From: Magnolia sinica
Lineage: Eukaryota; Streptophyta; Magnoliopsida; Magnoliales; Magnoliaceae
Direction of reading: 5' to 3'
Assembly (NCBI RefSeq): GCF_029962835.1
Contig: NC_080578.1
Coordinates: forward strand, 103,395,759 to 103,459,758
Length of the DNA stretch: 64,000 bases
The translations under genes were made by a program, and so were the position numbers. Positions 21,647 to 33,299 of the stretch are shown in pieces. The notes below the pieces were generated by a model that worked only from the letters and a program-made list of their open reading frames with translations, did no database searches and was not told the origin of the DNA. The stretch's first letter is position 1; the number at the start of each line of letters is the position of its first letter.

Positions 21647-23649
21647 CATCTGTGCATAGGTATGGATGATCATATTCAGTCATATCACATCAGCATTAGA
21701 GATTTTCGAATTCCTGGAACAATTGAAATCAGGGTTTTTTCCCTGAATTCAGAAATCAACTATTAGGGATTGTTCCCGGAATTCAGACATGAGTAAAATA
21801 AAGGATTTTGGATTCGGAATCCCCAAATCAGGAAATTAGGGTTTTCAGATTTGGATCCCCAAATCAGATAAATTAGGGATTTCAAATCCCAAATCTCAAA
21901 TTGGGGATTTCAGATATACAACCCCAAAATCAAGTTGAGATTAGGAATTTTTGAATCCCTGGATTTTGAAATCAGACTTATTAGGGATTTAGATTCGAAT
22001 CTCCAAATCTGGATCCAGTAATTAGGGTAATCTGGAAATACGAAACCCACATCTATTTAACGTTTTCAGATTCCAGATTCCAAAGCTCAGATTCGCATAC
22101 GATAGTCCCAAATTGGAGATTTCATATACCTTACCTGTATTTCTGGGAGATGACCATGGAGACTGTAGCCGCCATCTCTGTTGGACGGTTATGCGTCTTC
22201 TACTTCATCCTCATCCACACCAGCATCTCCATCTCTCTTTGCGGCAGCCGTTAACGTCGCATGGAGAAAGTCTCTTGGCAGATGCTGGCAGCACAGCTCG
22301 TGATCGAGCTCTCTCCCATCGATTCCCTCTTACGGTCGAGAGCGACTGCATTTTTGGGTTTTTCGTATGTTAGGTCGAAAACCGCTCGACATAAGGATGG
22401 GATTTACAGACCCGATTTTCATGTATTCGGGTTTTAGATTTAGACCCGATTTGATATGTGCGGGATTTTCAACTGGGCCTAATGCTTATTCAGGGGCCCA
22501 GTCTCGAGTTTTGGATCCTCCTGATATTTATTATGGGCCTGACATCAGTTCGAGGCCCATTAAATCCCACATATTTATGAAATCTTAGGTATTTTGTTTT
22601 GGCCCTGTCAAAACAAATAGGCCTATTTAGGCCATTAGTCTTCTATAGACATTCATGGGCCCAATTTTTCCATAACCTTTACGAGCCTAATATTTCATAA
22701 GGCTGTTGGGCCAAACTCGTATGTAGTTGACATTGTAATCATTATGTTTACATTATAAATAGTAATGGTTGATCTAAACCATCCATGATGCATTCCATTG
22801 GCATCTCATATAGAATATTCACTAGGTGGGATAAGGGTGTGTATACACTATAATTGAACTAAACAGATCGTTGATTATTACCGTCCATCTTATGATAATT
22901 CTAATTTAATTATGAGTGCCTTAAGGATGATGTATAGCTCATACAGATCAAATTCTGATGAAATCCCTATTTAGGCCCATTACCCATCCTTAATAGTCTT
23001 ACATAGACCATTGGATCATAGGAAGCGAAACATATCTGACAGTTTCTCTTTATAGTTCATCCATTTTCCAATGATCAAAACTGAATATCTTATGGGCCAC
23101 ATCAGAATAATTTAGATATAATCCATAGAGAGGCGGAATTATAAAAGCAATCTTAAAGTCTAAATGTGTAGTTTTGGATTTGGTTATGTTAGCCACCATA
23201 GTGACCTCAATCGATAAAAATTCTGCAAATACAGACTTGTAACATTGGATTAGAATGATTGCATACAGTTGCGTTCACGTCTTCATGCATGCAGTAACGA
23301 AAACACAGATGATTACCGTTTGGCAAACACGTGAACGGGTGAAGTAAATAGTGCTAGTAATGTAAAACTAAAAGACTCATCTCACCCACAGGTGTTAAGT
23401 GTCTCAGATTTACATCACTGACATCACTTAGCTTCATGTTCAGGAGGATCACTAACATGTTATTATTTCCTCCCATAGGAGGAATGATGATGATGTAACA
23501 GATTTTCACCAGGATGTGATAGTTGGGCCCATTTTCATCCTGGATGATTCAATTGATGCCTCCCTTAGCAACTTAATTGATTAACTTTGCCTGGTATTTG
23601 TTTACATTCACAAAATTGCTTTTGTGAAACTATGAACTAATGTGAGTAT
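21647..23649 (+). other. Long untranslated leader of the Copia element
   Basis: Two kilobases between primer-binding site and gag, unusually long for Copia. The first part (about 21690-22110) is a degenerate array of AAATC, ATTAGGGATTT and TCCCCAAATC words. No conserved protein is seen; the 86-codon frame at 22113-22373 has no domain. Confidence 0.6.
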
Positions 23650-24498
23650 ATGTGTATCTCTTATATTTCAGTCTCAATTCCAACTAATACACATCAAGTC
23701 CCTGCCTTAAATGGGTCTAATTATACTCAATGGAAGAACACCATTGAAGTTGTACTGGGTTGTCTTCAATTAAATCTTGCTCTGATAACACCAGAACCGC
23801 CAAAGCCATCTAATAATGCCACTGAAGCTGAATATAATCGATGGGTTGCATGGTTTAGATCAAATGATACATGCCTGAAAGTCATTAAGTATTCAATTTC
23901 TGAATCATTGAAGGGTGCCATGCCTGAAACAGATAAGGCTAAAGTTTTCCTGACTGAAATGGGAAAACGATTCAAGAAATCTGATAAATCTGAAGTGGGC
24001 ATTCTTTTGAATAAATTGACTCGCTCGTCCTACGATGGAAAAGGCAACATTCGTGAATACATTGTAGAGCAGATCGAAGTTGTTTCTAAGATCCGTGCTC
24101 TAGGGCTTGTACTCACTGATGATCAACTGGTTCATTTAATCATGAACAACCTACCTCCCCAATTCGGCACGTTCCTGGTAAACTATAACACTCTGAAGGA
24201 CATGTGGACATTGGATGAACTCATCACTCAGTGCGTCCAAGAAGAAGACAGGATCGGACAGATGATAAAAGTTCAAAATGTTAATATGGTGACTTCAGGA
24301 CAAGGGCATGGGCAAGGGAATAAAGGTAAAAGGAAGAGAAAACAAGGTTCTAATTATGGATTCTCTGGTCCTCCATCTAGAAACCATGAGAATCAATCTG
24401 GAAATGGATCTAAACGCAAACGGGTTAAAGGCAAACCATGCTTCTTTTGTAAAAAGACGGGTCATCTAAAGAAAGACTGCGAAGGTTTTAAGGATTGA
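23650..24498 (+). CDS. Copia gag
   Basis: Capsid/nucleocapsid protein of the retrotransposon; it packages element RNA in cytoplasmic particles. The 282-residue open frame carries the gag start motif LNGSNYTQWKNTIE, a UBN2-like central region (SSYDGKGNIREYI, LTDDQLVHLIMNNLPPQF), a basic K/R-rich stretch and a CCHC zinc knuckle, CFFCKKTGHLKKDC, near the C terminus. It ends at TGA 24496, and the same frame continues into protease, so this stop either separates gag from pol or is a nonsense change. The Met at 23650 precedes the gag homology by about 16 residues; the true start could be internal. Confidence 0.85.
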   Translation: MCISYISVSIPTNTHQVPALNGSNYTQWKNTIEVVLGCLQLNLALITPEPPKPSNNATEAEYNRWVAWFRSNDTCLKVIKYSISESLKGAMPETDKAKVFLTEMGKRFKKSDKSEVGILLNKLTRSSYDGKGNIREYIVEQIEVVSKIRALGLVLTDDQLVHLIMNNLPPQFGTFLVNYNTLKDMWTLDELITQCVQEEDRIGQMIKVQNVNMVTSGQGHGQGNKGKRKRKQGSNYGFSGPPSRNHENQSGNGSKRKRVKGKPCFFCKKTGHLKKDCEGFKD

Positions 24499-27400
24499 CT
24501 CATAAAGAAAGGTAATCATTCTGTTCTTGTTTGTTTTGAATCTAATCTGACCAATGTGTCGGCGGATTCCTGGTGGATAGATTCAGGAACTACTATTCAC
24601 ATATGCACTTTTATGCAGGAATTACTACAAGCCAGGCCACCAACTGATGTGGAGCGCTCAGTATACGTAGGCAATGGTGTCAAAGTTGACGTGGAGGCAA
24701 TAGGAGTCTATAGGCTTAAGTTGAAGTTAGGTCATTTTTTGAATTTAGTAAATACATTCTGTGTGCCGTCTATAAGGCACAATTTAGTTTCAATTTCCTG
24801 TTTGGATAAGTTGGGATATTCGTTCCACTTTGAAAATAAAAGTTTTAGTATTTACTTTAATTCGATTAAAGTTGAAACCGGTTCTTTAGTAAACAACTTA
24901 TACCAGTTAGACTCGATTGCCTCTCACGTCTATAATATTAATACCTTGCATGGAAATGTAGTGGGATCCAAGCGAAGATTAGACTATAAGAATTCCTCCA
25001 TGTTGTGGCACAGGCGGCTATGCCATATATCTCGTGAGAGATTAGACAGGCTTGTGCGAGAAAGAATTTTACATTCTCTAGACTTATCTAACTATAAAGT
25101 ATGCATTGATTGCATAAAAGGGAAACAGACTAGAACGAGAAAGAAAGGTGCAACCAGGAGTGTAGATCTATTAGAGGTTATACATACAGATATCTATGGA
25201 CTATTCCCTATAGCCTCATAGAGTGGCCACAAATATTTCATTACCTTTATAGATGACTACTCTCGCTTTGGGTACCTATACCTTATCAGTGAGAAATCAG
25301 ATGCCCTGGATGCTTTTAAAATTTATAAGGCCGAGGTTGAAAATCAACTCGATAAGAGAATTAAAGTTGTCAGATCTGACCGTGGTGGTGAATACTATGG
25401 CAGATATGACGAATCAGGACGCAATCCAGGGCCATTCGCTAAATACCTGCAAGATTGTGGCATTGTTACTCAGTACACTATTCCTGGTACTCCAGAGCAG
25501 AATGGAGTTGCTGAGAGACGTAATCGCACCCTTATGGATATGGTACGAAGTATGGTCAGCAATTCAACATTGCCAGAATCTCTGTGGGGTGATGCGATCA
25601 AAACTGCAGTTCATATATTAAAAAGGGTTCCCAGCAACGCAGTAAGCAAAACTCCTTTTGAGTTGTGGAATGGGAGAAAACCAAGTCTCTGATATCTACA
25701 TATTTGGGGTTGTTCTGCTAAGGCCAAAATTTATAACCCGCATGAAAAGAAGCTTGATCCTAGAACCATAAGTTGTTTCTTCATTGGATACCCAGAAAGA
25801 TCAAAAGGCTATCGATTCTACTGTCCTTCCCACTCCATCAGGATTGTTGAGACTGGGAATGCCAGATTCATTGAGGACACTAAAAACAGTGAGAGCACGA
25901 ACATAAGAAATTTTGTATTTGAGGAATAAAGGACTGTAACTCCTGTCATAGTCAATCCAGATCACGTGGACATTAATGATGCAGTCGATTCTGCAGTCAC
26001 TGCAGAGCACCACGTAGAACCTCATATACAAACCACTGATGAAAATCAAAATCAGACCTAACAAGCTGAACCATTAAGAAGATCTGAAAGAGAGAGAAGG
26101 CCTGTAAATCGAGACGATTACATCGTATACTTATAGGAACACGACTTTGACATAGGGGTGGAAAAGGATCCTGAATCCTTTACACAAGTCAAACAAAGTG
26201 CTGATCCTTCTCGTTGGTTTAATGTCATGAAAGATGAGTTGAAATCCATGCAGGACAATAAAGTATGAGATCTTGTAGAGGTACCCACTGGAATAAGGCC
26301 GATTGGTTGTAAATGGATATTTAAAACCAAGTGGGACTCCAAAGGTAATGTCGAACGATATAAAGCCAAACTTGTTGCCAAGGGTTTTAACCAACGTGAG
26401 GGCATTGACTTTAAGGAGGCTTTCTCACCAGTATCCAAGAAAGACTCATTTAGGATCATAATAGCTCTTGTAGCTTATATGGATTTAGAGTTACATCCGA
26501 TGGATGTAAAGACTGCATTTCTCAATGGGGATCTGAATGAGAACGTATACGTGTTGCAGCCCGAAGGTTTTGTAGCTACTAGCTCAGACCATTTGGTTTG
26601 CAAACTTAAGAAGTCCATCTATGGGTTGAAACAGGCATCGCGACAGTGGTACCTTAAGTTTCATGAAGTAATTTCTTCATATGGCTTTGTAGAAAATACT
26701 GCAAATGAATGTATCTACATTAAAACCAGTGGGAGTAAGTTCGTTATGATGATTTTGTATGTTGATGACATTCTGTTAGCTAGTAGTGATACTAGGATGT
26801 TGAGCGACACTAAGAAATTCTTATCTCAAAGGTTTGAAATGAAAGACCTTGGTGAAGCTTCTTATGTCATCGGCATTGAGATTCCCCGTGACAGAATACT
26901 TGGACTGCTCAGCTTGTCACAGAGGGCCTATATTACTAGAGTACTCGAAAGGTATGGCATGCAAAATTGTGCTTCAGGAAAGTCGCCCATTGTGAAGGGC
27001 GACAAATTTGGTTTATTTCAGTGTCCAAAGAATGATTTAGAAAAGAATCGAATGAAAGAATTTTCGTACGCATCAGTAGTAGGGAGCGTCATGTATGCTC
27101 AAGTCTGTACGCGATCGAACATTGCCTATGTCACTGGAATGTTGGGAAGATATCTATCTAATCCAGGAATGCAACATTGGATAGCTGCAAAGAAAGTATT
27201 ACGGTATCTTCAGAGAACGAAAGACTTCGGACTCACATACAGAAGATCTAATCAATTGGAGTTGATCGGATATTCAGACGCAGACTTCGCAGGCTGCGTT
27301 GACACTAAGAAGTCTACTTCAGGATACATCTTCATGATGGTGGGAGGAGCTGTGTCGTGGAAAAGCGTGAAACAGTCTACCACAGCCTCATCCACTATGG

Positions 27401-27750
27401 AAGCTGAATTTATTACCTGCCATGATGCATCTAATCAGGCACTATGGTTATAGAGTTTCTTCTCAGGTTTGTGGGTACTGGAGCATATCCCGAAACCATT
27501 GAGAATATTTTGCGATAACTCGACTATTATTTCCTTCTCTAGTAACAACAAGCATTCGTCAAGGTCGAGGCATATCGACATCAAATACCTTACTGTAAAG
27601 AAAAGAGTTCAGAATCATCAAGTGTCCGTGAAATTCATCGGCACTAAGCAAATGATTGCAGATCCACTCACTAAAGGGCTCCCTATCACGCCATTTCAGG
27701 AGCATATAACATCCATGGGAGTCATTGATCCCACAGATGTTTTCAGTTAG
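24499..27750 (+). pseudogene. Copia pol: protease, integrase, RT, RNase H with in-frame stops
   Basis: Continues in the gag frame without a shift. Domains in order: aspartic protease (WWIDSGTTIHIC, usual DSGA; 24570), GAG-pre-integrase (LWHRRLCHIS and C-x2-C; 25000), integrase core ([26 protein letters not shown]; 25180-25530), then RT (GCKWIFKTKW, YKAKLVAKGFNQ, DVKTAFLNG, LYVDDILL; 26310-26770). RNase H follows (GYSDADFAG, STMEAEF, SRHIDIKY, IADPLTKGL; 27260-27690). Stops: TAG 25219, TGA 25690, TAA 25927, TAA 26059, TAG 26134, TGA 26266, TAG 27451, plus TGA 24496 before it. Most match expected Gln, Trp or Arg codons changed by one transition. Confidence 0.9.
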
Positions 27751-28230
27751 TGGGAGTTGAGCGTACTTTGATTTTCATAGACACTTAGAGATCTCATTTT
27801 ATACAGTTTGTTTAGATGATTTTGATATAAAGATTTATTTCTGCTTATTTATATATATGCGCAAATTTTAAGTAAGTAGAACTACAGTTGTGTCTCGTTG
27901 GAGACATGAAAAAGCTTCAGGACCCCTTAAGGATAGACACATATTATCACACTAAAGTGTGTAATCCTTATACCACAGTTCCTAGTTCGTGATCCATGTC
28001 ATTAAGATTGAAAGTATTTGTGATCGCGCTTAGACTCACTTCGCCTAAATTAAATGTTGTGATGACTACCGCGTTTCGATACTGACTGTCTTAATGGACC
28101 AGATTAAATAGCATTACTCATACTGTCCAACTGTTTCATTGGTTAACCATTTAGATATTTTCTTAAAGGATCAAAACTTAAGTTCAAAATTATTCTATAT
28201 GACTATCATTGACGTTGCTTAATGAGGCCC

Positions 28231-28241
28231 AAGTGGGAGAA
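28231..28241 (+). other. Copia polypurine tract
   Basis: AAGTGGGAGAA directly upstream of the 3' LTR. This is the expected plus-strand priming site. The 480 bp between the pol stop and this tract hold no further open frame of note. Confidence 0.85.
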
Positions 28242-28739
28242 TGTAAGAACTCTGTTTAGTGGGCTTTACTGATCAACGGTATGGATTGTCATTCAGTTGG
28301 ACTGGATGATTGAGTAGAACATTGGGCCCCACTTCAGGTGATGCGATGCGCAGTCTATCTGCGCAGCTTTGCGACTAGAGCTGGAATGTTATAACTGTCT
28401 TACGCAGACAGTAATTTTAGTTGTACTGAGATGCTACAATGTGGAGCATGGGAGAGAGAGTTGTGATGGGTTTCAAACTCCCTCTCCACAGACTCTATAA
28501 AAGAGAGCTGGGTCCCCAATCCTACACCACAGCAGAAATTCGAGTCTCATCTACTGATTTGCAGAAAGGGTGTGAATGAGAGGAAGATCCTAAGCTCTAA
28601 AGGAATTCTGGTATTCTGGTGTTCTTATCCGGCTTCCATGGCGGCATCTCAACTAGGTAAGCTATCTGAACCCCTAATCGCCATGTCCCATGCACAGAAA
28701 GATCTGTGGGCCTATTCCGCATATAGATTAAGTCCCACA
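28242..28739 (+). repeat. 3' LTR of the Copia element
   Basis: 498 bp, about 95% identical to the 5' LTR by eye. TATA-like element at 28495-28502. A 63-codon open frame within it has no known domain. Confidence 0.95.
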
Positions 28740-28744
28740 GAATG

Positions 28745-29866
28745 TGTATCCATTTTTATCTAGAACACCCAAGGATATCAAGTTCTTTTTCAGATCAGGG
28801 ACATGCCTGACATCACTAAGAGTCTATACGACTCCATCAAACATCCTTACATTAATGGTCCCTATTCCATTGGCTTTACATGCAGTGTCATTCTTCATCA
28901 AAATACTCTCACCATCATAGGACTTGTGGGTATTGAACTAAGTCCTATTTGGGCACATATGATATGAACATTCCAAATTGAGTATCCACGTATCTGTAAG
29001 ATGACTCGTACCTGAGGAGACCGACATGTCTCCTTCTGAGCTCTCTTGCGCTACACTAGACGATTTGTTCATGTTCTTTTTATTCTTTCTTTCTAGGTCA
29101 TCCTTTTGTTTATGGCAGTTTCTCTTGAAGTGCCCCTTCACACCATAGTAAAAGCATCCATCATTAGCGTTCAATTTCAATCCAGACTTCTTGTTAGATG
29201 GAGATCGTTCCACGGATCTCCCACGTCCTTGACCACATTTCGCAACTAACCCCTTCGCCCGAGAATCCTCATTATTTGTTTTCTTCCTCACCTTGTTAGA
29301 CATGAGAGCTGCGATGACGTTCTCCATTTTCAATGTACACTTTCCATATAGTAGAGTAATAACGAGATGGTTGTTTGATGTAGGAAGCGATACTAGAAGT
29401 AGTAACACTTTATCTTCATCCTTGATCATCTTTCCGAGCCTTAATAACTCGTCACATATCTTCATAAACGAATTCATATACTCTAAAAAATTAGATCATT
29501 CCTTCATTTGTAGCTCGTAAAGTTGCTTATTCACAAACAACTTGTTAGTAAAGAGACTTCTAGTTTCTTCCACATACTCAGGGCTGATTCCTTGTCCAAA
29601 ACGTTATATATGACTTCATTCGATAGACATAGACAGATGATGCTCATAGCCCTCTCCCTGAGTTCGCTAAAGTCGTCTTTCGACATTTTCTTTGATTTAT
29701 TCTCCAATAATGTCTTGCTCAACCCTTATAACACTAGAATATCCTTAACCTTTTGCTGCTATAAATTGAAATTATTATTCTCATCAAAATTTTTAATATC
29801 AAACTTCAACCTTAATATCTTCACTAAATTTCCAAACGTCCTTAACTTAACGCTCTGATACCACTT
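28745..29866 (-). mobile_element. Host Copia (minus), gag and protease part
   Basis: Minus-strand gag at 29722-28938 with a zinc knuckle of altered form, CFYYGVKGHFKRNC (Tyr for the second Cys). Then comes a protease start, TWILNLECSYHMC, where the family has WILDSGCSYHM; the catalytic Asp-Ser-Gly is degraded. The frame runs on to FDGVV-TLSDVRHVPDLKKN near 28850 and, across the GAATG duplication, into the pre-integrase part at 21128. The primer-binding site lies at about 29850-29866 (CTCTGATACCACTT on the plus strand). Several stops. Confidence 0.8.
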
Positions 29867-30435
29867 ATTATAATTTTGAACTCACAATAAACCCAAATCA
29901 ACCGTAGATATTAAAAATTCGAATCTAATACTATTGTCAATCATGCACTTTGCCAAAGCACATTCAACAAAGATAGAATAATCAAAATATATAGAAAATA
30001 ATCAATCAAACAATCACAAATACACAATTTTACGTGGAAAACCATTGCGAGAAAAAACCATGGCACAAAGCGACAAAGATCTCCAATATAATTGAAACCT
30101 TAGAGTTACACCACTCACATTCTCAAATTATAGAAGCAATACGATCTCCCCTTGTAATGCACACCTTAGGAAAATTCCTATGCCTTGAGAAAAATCCATT
30201 CCCATGCCTTTACAAGTGTATAAAACTCTTTCACCCAGAAAATACTTGTATCTGAAAAGCTCTAATCAAAACTAGACTTAAATGCCCAAACTTACACAAA
30301 AATGTGTAATAGATTCTGTATTTGTCAGTCGGACCGAACTCACCTTTGGTCGGACCGATAGAGTCATGCTCTACTCCTGATAAATCTTACATTCTGTAGG
30401 TTAGACCGAAACCCAGTTCGGACCAATCGATAGAG
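29867..30435 (-). repeat. Probable 5' LTR of the host Copia (minus)
   Basis: Directly beyond the minus-strand primer-binding site, with the LTR-like stretch TTTTACGTGGAAAACC near 30030. The outer boundary is estimated. No partner LTR is visible at the other end because that side was lost near 20198. Confidence 0.55.
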
Positions 30436-30439
30436 CCTT

Positions 30440-31090
30440 GCTTCATCTCCCAGACTGTGCAGAATCCAAGGCATCCACACAACACTTCAAATATTTAGCT
30501 GATGGAATTTTTTTAAAATCCAGGAGGTTAAAAAATTTAGCTTCCAAAAGATGGTCACAAATTTCACTGCCATTAGTAATATCTAAAGAACACTCCATGT
30601 TAAACTTAGAGGTATTCTTCCAAGGATCCATTCCTGTAGGGTTTAAACGTCTTTTCTTGTTTAGGTCGGATAAATAAACGGTCTCTTAGCCGCTACCTCA
30701 ACAACAGCTAAATCGTAATTAAGGTCCTGATAATAGGTCCTTTACAATGCATTCATTTAATTATCCTCGTAAAGAATCCACTCATATTTGTTAGCATGGG
30801 TAGAGAGCTCGAAAAGATATTCAAACATCATGGCTTCAAACTTTTTTCAAAGCTAGATGTCCATACTGTTTATGGCCAACTTTACAAACTTGGCCTCTTG
30901 TAAGGCTACCGAACAATGATTCCTCACTTTCTTGAAGAGGGTAATGTATCTTTCAGCCCCAACAACTATCTTAGACGGGAAAGGTCCGCTATAGAAACCA
31001 TACATATTAATAGCATCGAATGCCCAAGATCCACATAACTGGCCCCTGCATAAATTATTAAAAAGTTTAAAGACATAAATCATCAATTAT
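30440..31090 (-). mobile_element. Gypsy gag remnant
   Basis: Minus-strand pieces of a Gypsy gag in order: CSVALQEAKFVKLAINSMDI (about 30900), FEYLFELSTHANKYEWIL (about 30810), NYDLAVVEVAAKRPF (about 30700), and CDHLLEAKFFNLLDFKKIPS (about 30530). These match the conserved gag of large plant Gypsy elements (AEKYE..., YYxDPNYE, IFDFLLKEKFI). The frame is broken by stops. Related to the gag at 38198-41000 but a separate copy, since both contain the same segment. Confidence 0.65.
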
Positions 31091-31542
31091 AGAAGAATGG
31101 TATATCCTACAAGCTTTCAAAAACTAATCAATACCGTTATGTAGCCGGCCTGATTAGAGCCAATGGACCAGAATGAACAGGTGAAACCAAATGGGTTATC
31201 ACTGAGTCTTTCAACCTACCCCATCCCTAATGGGCGGCCCACTATTTGGACAATCGATCTTGCTGGACATGTACAATATTTGAATGGCTGATGTGACTAT
31301 CAGAGTATCCCGCTTGAGACATGGACAAGATTAAGGTGATAGTTCATTTTATTGATAGTGGTGAGGCACATCATATATATATGGCATAAACGTATAAAAC
31401 AAATAAAAACTGTCTACATTGCAGCACATTGTAGATGGAGAATTAGGCTAAAAAAGAAAATCAAATTCATCAAATGGACCTAACCATCTAATTAGTAGTA
31501 AGCTCTTAGAGGCCCAAATCCAACAGTCAAGATCTAATGAAG
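31091..31542. other. No recognisable feature
   Basis: Sequence between a Gypsy gag remnant and the target duplication of the large solo LTR. No domain or repeat border was recognised. Confidence 0.4.
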
Positions 31543-33299
31543 CCATGTGTCACGCCCCGAACTCGGAAACCGGGCTCACAAAATTTTCGATCGCCGAATC
31601 CGGCGTCGACAACCTCCGTAGTACCCCATTCTCGGCTCCCGGCACCCATACATCAAGTTCCGATCCTGGGATGCTATAAGGAGGATTTCTAATCATCAAT
31701 TTGATTTGTAATGAGCATAACCAAAAGCATAACCCACGAACAATAACCACAAGAACACCATCACAAAATCCACTATGATAAAAAACTTTTGAGTACAATG
31801 CGTATAAAGGGAAATGTAAGATAGCGCAAATAACGGAAACTCCAAAAGTTCGACTGCACGCTCCAACTGCGGCAAAGCTACGCCTGCGTCTTGGCGTCTC
31901 CTGCGTCGCCTGCATCTTGGCGTCGCCTGCACGCATCAATCGTGCATAAGCTTATAGAAAGCATAGAGGGTGGTGTAAATGTGTACGCAATAAAAGCATG
32001 CTCAGAATGCAAGGTCATAGTAATGCGGAATCATGCTGATGAGTACATGAATGCAATCAGCCATACCAAGGCTATGCGGTGTAGGATATGAATGCTATCG
32101 GCCATAACAAGGCCATGCGATGTGAGATGCAACTCAAGCATGTCAATCCTCATCATATATCAGTACAATTCTCATTCTGGATAATCACCGGGGTTTGGTA
32201 CACTCCAAATGGCACTGCTGCTCTCATAGCCGCACAGTCCAAGTGAGCGTAAGAAACCTTACTATCCGCCTGGCCAATAGTCTATCAATACCTATCCGGC
32301 ACGTCGATAGCGGACCCATTCACGAGCTGGTCAAACTCAGCCTAGTATTGCCCCCTACCCTCAGGCGAGTAAGGCCACACCCCTTTCCAACTGACCACGA
32401 CACAGTGGGAGACGTGGCCTCTTGGTATTGGGCCCTCGTGCGCTCATATATCCACTCGGTCTCGACGTTGGAGTCGTCCTCTGGTACTATAGGATTTAGG
32501 AATTTTCACCCAGGGATATCTATGACGCCCTGATGCTTAGTAACAATATTTCTGGTATTCAATCCAACCACCCATGATGTGTCTGTGGAGGCTATGACCC
32601 TGATGTCGCTAGGGCACATAATAATCACAACCACTCAAATGCATATGCATAAATCATACTACCAGACATGCAATAATCTTTCGCGTACCGCGCACTCATG
32701 TAGGCCAACTCCACCTATCAGGGAGCCCATAAACGATCTGCCCGAAGGCATATGCTATAATCAGTCACTTCTCATATCAGGCATACATATGATGCGTATG
32801 ATCAGGAATCATGGATCTATACTAAATATGTTATGTGGTGATGGGCTCTGATCAAAACGAAGATGGACCTAGACGACCTATAAGCTATAGGTATGGGCCT
32901 ATCAATGGGCCCTAGGGAGAGAGTGACAATGCGGACATTTAACCAACATCATCCTTACAATGTGGATATCTAACCATCATTGCTCCCAAGGTATAACCCA
33001 CTATAAAATCAACACATATACCATGGTGGAATCACGCTACAATGGGCTTTATGTACGTCCTATTGGGCCTTGACCCATAGGCATCCAGTACATCAAATGG
33101 CCTTATACATGGGTCTCATATATATATCAAGGTGGGCCTCAACGACGAGCCACAAATGCATCAAGATGGGCCTAGTCACATGGGCCTTACATACATCACA
33201 ATGGGCCTTATAATATGGGCCTCATATTTATATTAAGGTGGGTCTCATCGACGGGCCATGCGTATATCAAATGGGCCACACCCAAATATAAGTGGTGAT

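Larger units (their letters stand above)
21134..28739 (+). mobile_element. Complete LTR retrotransposon, Ty1/Copia superfamily (7.6 kb)
   Basis: Two LTRs (21134-21632 and 28242-28739), a tRNA-Met primer-binding site, a polypurine tract and gag-PR-INT-RT-RNase H in Copia order. It is flanked by a perfect 5-bp target duplication, GAATG, at 21129-21133 and 28740-28744. It is inserted head-on into another Copia on the minus strand, whose frame resumes across the duplication. The LTRs differ at about 24 of 498 sites by eye plus one 1-bp indel (about 5%), indicating a moderately old insertion. The whole gag-pol lies in one frame broken by eight stop codons, so it cannot make its own proteins. Confidence 0.95.

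Noticed and set aside
24496..24498. Programmed stop readthrough between Copia gag and pol
   Set aside because: A TGA at the gag/pol border is tempting, but seven more in-frame stops follow in pol, so simple decay explains it equally well.
31550..31939. 129-codon minus-strand open frame
   Set aside because: Lies wholly within the 5' part of a solo LTR and shows no motif.
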